Shown: piece after piece, positions 39,027 to 42,503 of the stretch | How positions within the stretch are numbered: the stretch's first letter is position 1 | How the letters are laid out: each line of letters opens with the position of its first letter | From: Candidatus Avigastranaerophilus faecigallinarum | GTDB lineage: Bacteria > Cyanobacteriota > Vampirovibrionia > Gastranaerophilales > Gastranaerophilaceae | NCBI GenBank assembly: GCA_018716565.1 | Contig: DVJT01000121.1 | Span: 1 to 42,503 of the forward strand | Direction: 5' to 3' | DNA: 42,503 nt | Made by a program: the position numbers and the translations under genes | Notes under the pieces: generated by a model | The model's database searches: none | What the model saw: the letters and a program-made list of their open reading frames with translations, nothing else | What the model was told of the DNA's origin: nothing

Positions 39027-40830
39027 ATTACTCGTCCCTGCAAATAATAAAGATATAGCAATAAAAGCAATAAAAGCCGGAGCTGATGCGGTTTATATAG
39101 GTTATGAGAAATATGGTGCACGAATTCAGGCCGGTAATTCAATGCAGGATTTAATTGAGCTCATTGAATTTGCACATATATACAGAGCAAAAGTGTATAT
39201 CACAATAAATACTATTTTAAAGAATGAAGAAATTCAAAAAGTAGAAAAACTAATTTGGCATCTATACGCAATAAAAGCAGACGGAATAATCATTCAGGAT
39301 ATGGGAATTTTGGAATGCAATCTGCCGCCTATTCCTATAATAGCAAGTACTCAATGCCATAATAATACGATTGAAAAAATTAAATTTTTAGAGGAAACAG
39401 GATTTAAAAGAGTAATATTACCACGTGAAATAAGCCTAGACGAAATAAAGGAAATACATAAAAACACAAATATAGAACTGGAATGTTTTGTACATGGTGC
39501 TTTATGTATGTCATACAGCGGTCAATGCTACTTAAGCTATGCAATAGGAGGAAGAAGCGCAAATAGAGGAGAATGTGCTCAACCTTGCAGAAAAAAATAT
39601 TCGTTAAAAGATGCAGAAGGGAAATACATAGTAAGGAACAAAAACATTTTAAGTTTAAAGGATTTAAACCTTTCAGAAAGACTTGAAGAGCTTATTTTAG
39701 CTGGAATAACTTCATTCAAAATTGAAGGAAGATTAAAAAATGAAGCCTATGTAGTAAACACAACAGCATATTATAGGCAACTATTAGATAAAATAACAGA
39801 TAATTTAAAACTAAAAAGAGCCTCAAAAGGCATATCCACCTACGATTTTGAGCCTGATATCCATAAAACATTTAATAGAGGTTATACGACCTTTAATATA
39901 GACAATAATAAAAAAGATCTAAGTACATATACATATACATCATCATTGGGTGAATACATTGGCGTTGTACAATATGCAAAAAAGAATTATTTTTCTATGA
40001 AAACAAACGTTCTAAATAATGGCGATGGTATATGTTTTTTCAATGAAGAAAAAGAATTAATAGGTACAAAAATAAACAAAATAGAAGGTAATCTTATATT
40101 CCCGACAGAAATAAAAGGAATAAAACCGGGCATAAAAATATACAGAAATTACAATAAAGTTTTTGATACAAAAATAAATAATACCAATATAACAAGAAAG
40201 CTATCAGCAAAACTAAGAGGAAGAGAAATATCAACGGGATATATATTTTTCTTAGAAGATGAAGATGGTAATTGTGCACAACAAATGATTTCAAACAAAG
40301 TAGAACTTGCTGCAAACAAAGAAAAAGCTTTAAACACTATAATTGTACAGTTGTCAAAATCAGGTAATACTGAATTTAGAATTAAAGAAACAGATATAAA
40401 ACTAAAAAATATTCCGCATTTCAAAGTTTCAAAAATAAATGAAATAAGAAGAAACTTAACAAACAAACTAAGAAAGATAAGAAAGAAAAACTACAAATAT
40501 AAATATAGAAAAACTCCAATTAAAATAGTTGAATATCCGATTTCAAAACTAAACTATAAAGCAAATATTTTAAATGATAAAGCAGCATTATTCTATAAAA
40601 AGAGAGGCTGCTATATTGAAGAAATGGCACTTGAAAGTCAAAAAAATACAACTAAAAAAGAAGTAATGATTTCAAAATACTGTATAAAAAATCAATTAGG
40701 ACTTTGTCCTAAACACACAGCAGTAAAAAAATTTATTGAACCATATACCTTAATAGACGAATTCAACAAGGAATACCTTGTTGAATTCAATTGTAAGGAT
40801 TGTGTTATGAAAATAAGGACTAAGAATTAA
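38971..40830 (+). CDS. U32 family peptidase / RNA hydroxylation-type protein
   Basis: U32 signature ECFVHGALCMSYSGQCYLS, GGRSANRGECAQPCRKKY; start uncertain, ORF start overlaps upstream gene by 56 bp. Confidence 0.92.
   Translation: MHLKSDKELRTELQKAEFELLVPANNKDIAIKAIKAGADAVYIGYEKYGARIQAGNSMQDLIELIEFAHIYRAKVYITINTILKNEEIQKVEKLIWHLYAIKADGIIIQDMGILECNLPPIPIIASTQCHNNTIEKIKFLEETGFKRVILPREISLDEIKEIHKNTNIELECFVHGALCMSYSGQCYLSYAIGGRSANRGECAQPCRKKYSLKDAEGKYIVRNKNILSLKDLNLSERLEELILAGITSFKIEGRLKNEAYVVNTTAYYRQLLDKITDNLKLKRASKGISTYDFEPDIHKTFNRGYTTFNIDNNKKDLSTYTYTSSLGEYIGVVQYAKKNYFSMKTNVLNNGDGICFFNEEKELIGTKINKIEGNLIFPTEIKGIKPGIKIYRNYNKVFDTKINNTNITRKLSAKLRGREISTGYIFFLEDEDGNCAQQMISNKVELAANKEKALNTIIVQLSKSGNTEFRIKETDIKLKNIPHFKVSKINEIRRNLTNKLRKIRKKNYKYKYRKTPIKIVEYPISKLNYKANILNDKAALFYKKRGCYIEEMALESQKNTTKKEVMISKYCIKNQLGLCPKHTAVKKFIEPYTLIDEFNKEYLVEFNCKDCVMKIRTKN
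40759..40788. repeat. 13-bp perfect inverted repeat inside the 3' end of the U32 CDS
   Basis: GAATTCAACAAGG-AATA-CCTTGTTGAATTC. Confidence 0.9.
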
Positions 40831-41411
40831 GATCTTTTTAATGAAGAATATGCAGGATTTGTAGCGATTAAGTTAGCGATTGAAGTCATTTGATTACCAT
40901 CTTTTGTATATAATTTAGATAAATAATTTAATCTTTTAACTAATTTAGAATCAGCCGTTTTTAAAGAAGGATTATATTGAGTGAATGACATCCAAGTTTG
41001 AACTTCCATATTCCAAGCTCTAACTTCTTCTTCGTAAGTTTTTGTATTTTCGTGGTGAACACTTTCATGAGCGATTAAACAAGCAACTGCTTCAACAGGA
41101 GCTGTTTTATAATTAGAGCTGATTAATATAACCAAACCACCATCAGCTGTTTTTGCAGTAACTGCTTCACAAGTACCATAACCTAAAGCAGCTAAGTTTC
41201 TGAACATTATTCTGATAGGTCTATTAGTAGAATTTTGACCTTGAATTACATCTAAAACTTTTCTATTATTCATTGCTTCTAATTTGTTCAATGCAGCTGT
41301 TAATACAGGTTGTTTAGTATTAGCAGAGAAATCTGCAGCTAAAGCAATATTTGAAACACTCATCAAAATTAATGCGCTAAAAAGCACAACTATCTTACTC
41401 ATAAATTTCAT
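40827..41411 (-). CDS. secreted protein with HExxH motif, putative zinc metallopeptidase-like
   Basis: Signal peptide MKFMSKIVVLFSALILMSVSNIALAA; LIAHESVHHENTKTYEEEVRAWNMEVQTW. Confidence 0.7.
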   Translation of the reverse strand: MKFMSKIVVLFSALILMSVSNIALAADFSANTKQPVLTAALNKLEAMNNRKVLDVIQGQNSTNRPIRIMFRNLAALGYGTCEAVTAKTADGGLVILISSNYKTAPVEAVACLIAHESVHHENTKTYEEEVRAWNMEVQTWMSFTQYNPSLKTADSKLVKRLNYLSKLYTKDGNQMTSIANLIATNPAYSSLKRS

Positions 41412-41666
41412 AACAGGGAATCCTTTGAGAACAACTATCTTTTACACTTATTAAGAATTTTATTTAATCCTCACATTTTTAGATATCGGAGTTTGAAAAA
41501 AATACTTTAGTTTTTAAATTAGTTTTTTTACTTTTTTGTAACATTTCTTAAAATACGAATTTTCAAAATCACTCAACGTCAATAATTACAAGGATTTTTA
41601 TTTTTGAATAAATCTATATATAATAAGAAAATGTTTATTGTATAATCAAATAAAAAAGAGGTTTTT

Positions 41667-42503
41667 ATGTTTGATATAGGAATAATAGGTTCTGGACCTG
41701 CTGGTTACGCAGCAGCAATAAGAGCAAGTCAAAGAGGTTTAAGCGTAGTTTTATTTGAAAAGGAACATATTGGAGGCACATGTTTAAATAGAGGATGCAT
41801 TCCAACAAAAACAATTCTTCATTCTTGTAAATTATTTTCAGAAATAAAGAACGCACAAAAATGCGGAATAGCAGCAGAAAATATATCTTTTGATTTTGAG
41901 AAAATCCAAGAAAGACAAAAAAACGTTTCTGAAAAAATAAGAAAATCTCTAACAATGTTAATAAAAGGATATGGAATAACAATTGTAGAAGAAGAAGCAT
42001 TTATTGAATCAAAAAACATAATCAAAACACAGACAAGCAGTTATGAAGTTAAAAATATCATTATTGCAACAGGTTCAAAACCTAATATATTAAATTTCCC
42101 AGGGGAATATGCAAAAGATTTTATTTTAACATCAGATGATGTTCTCAATATGACAAAACTTCCGCAAAGTATATTAATTGTTGGAACAGGTGCAATTGGT
42201 ATAGAATGGGCAAGAATATTTTCCTGCCTTGGAGTAAAAGTCACTTTGGTCGAAATGATGGAACATATTATTCCAACAGCAGATTATGAAGTGTCAGAAC
42301 GTGTTATTAGGTTACTAAAAAAAAGCAGAATAGATTTCTACACATCTACAACAATAAAAAATATAAATAATAATGAAATAACCTTATCAAACGATAAAGT
42401 TATTAAAGCAGATAAAATACTTTTAGGTGCAGGAAGGCAGCCTGAAACAAACTGTACAAAAGTGCCTTCATACATAAAAATAAATAAATATATAGATACA
42501 GAC
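41667..42503 (+). CDS. lpdA: dihydrolipoyl dehydrogenase (partial, C-terminus runs off window)
   Basis: GSGPAGYAAAIRASQRG, redox-active GGTCLNRGCIPTK, IIATGSKPN, VGTGAIGIEWA, LGAGRQPET. Confidence 0.92.
   Translation, partial: MFDIGIIGSGPAGYAAAIRASQRGLSVVLFEKEHIGGTCLNRGCIPTKTILHSCKLFSEIKNAQKCGIAAENISFDFEKIQERQKNVSEKIRKSLTMLIKGYGITIVEEEAFIESKNIIKTQTSSYEVKNIIIATGSKPNILNFPGEYAKDFILTSDDVLNMTKLPQSILIVGTGAIGIEWARIFSCLGVKVTLVEMMEHIIPTADYEVSERVIRLLKKSRIDFYTSTTIKNINNNEITLSNDKVIKADKILLGAGRQPETNCTKVPSYIKINKYIDTD

Noticed and set aside
41665-42244. Minus-strand ORFs opposite lpdA
   Set aside because: lpdA is clearly coding on plus strand; antisense ORFs are leucine/phenylalanine-rich artefacts.

Overview
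AT-rich bacterial chromosomal window, essentially fully coding, with no rRNA, tRNA, CRISPR array, transposase or prophage that I could recognise. The gene content (FolE2, a DapL-like aminotransferase, AroH chorismate mutase, flavodiiron protein plus rubredoxin, LmeA/DUF2993 and GerMN proteins, ClpC-like N-domains) suggests a Melainabacteria/Gastranaerophilales-type relative of cyanobacteria. That assignment is inference only. Main blocks: (a) minus-strand serS-tmk-hypothetical-folE2-aminotransferase-hisH-radical SAM; (b) a plus-strand formyltransferase/TIM-barrel pair; (c) ilvN/ilvB divergent from ilvC, with ilvD further along; (d) a flavodiiron/rubredoxin/Fur-PerR/FMN-reductase oxidative stress group; (e) dTDP-rhamnose genes rfbCBDA; (f) folD with a CooC-like ATPase; (g) a roughly 14.5 kb plus-strand run glyA-wecA/mraY-like-def-fmt-aroH-PurD-like-ylxR-infB-rbfA-truB-LmeA-GerMN-LuxR HTH-Clp_N-U32 peptidase; (h) a secreted HExxH protein and a partial lpdA. 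The points most worth a second look are a PurD-fold protein that has lost PurD catalytic motifs and sits directly upstream of ylxR-infB, an ATPase-less protein of three tandem Clp_N domains (six repeats), an overlapping formyltransferase/endonuclease IV-like pair, a CxC-bearing CooC-like ATPase coupled to folD, a small Cys-rich possibly Sm-like protein, and a secreted HExxH protein. No alignments or searches were run. All family calls are from motif reading.
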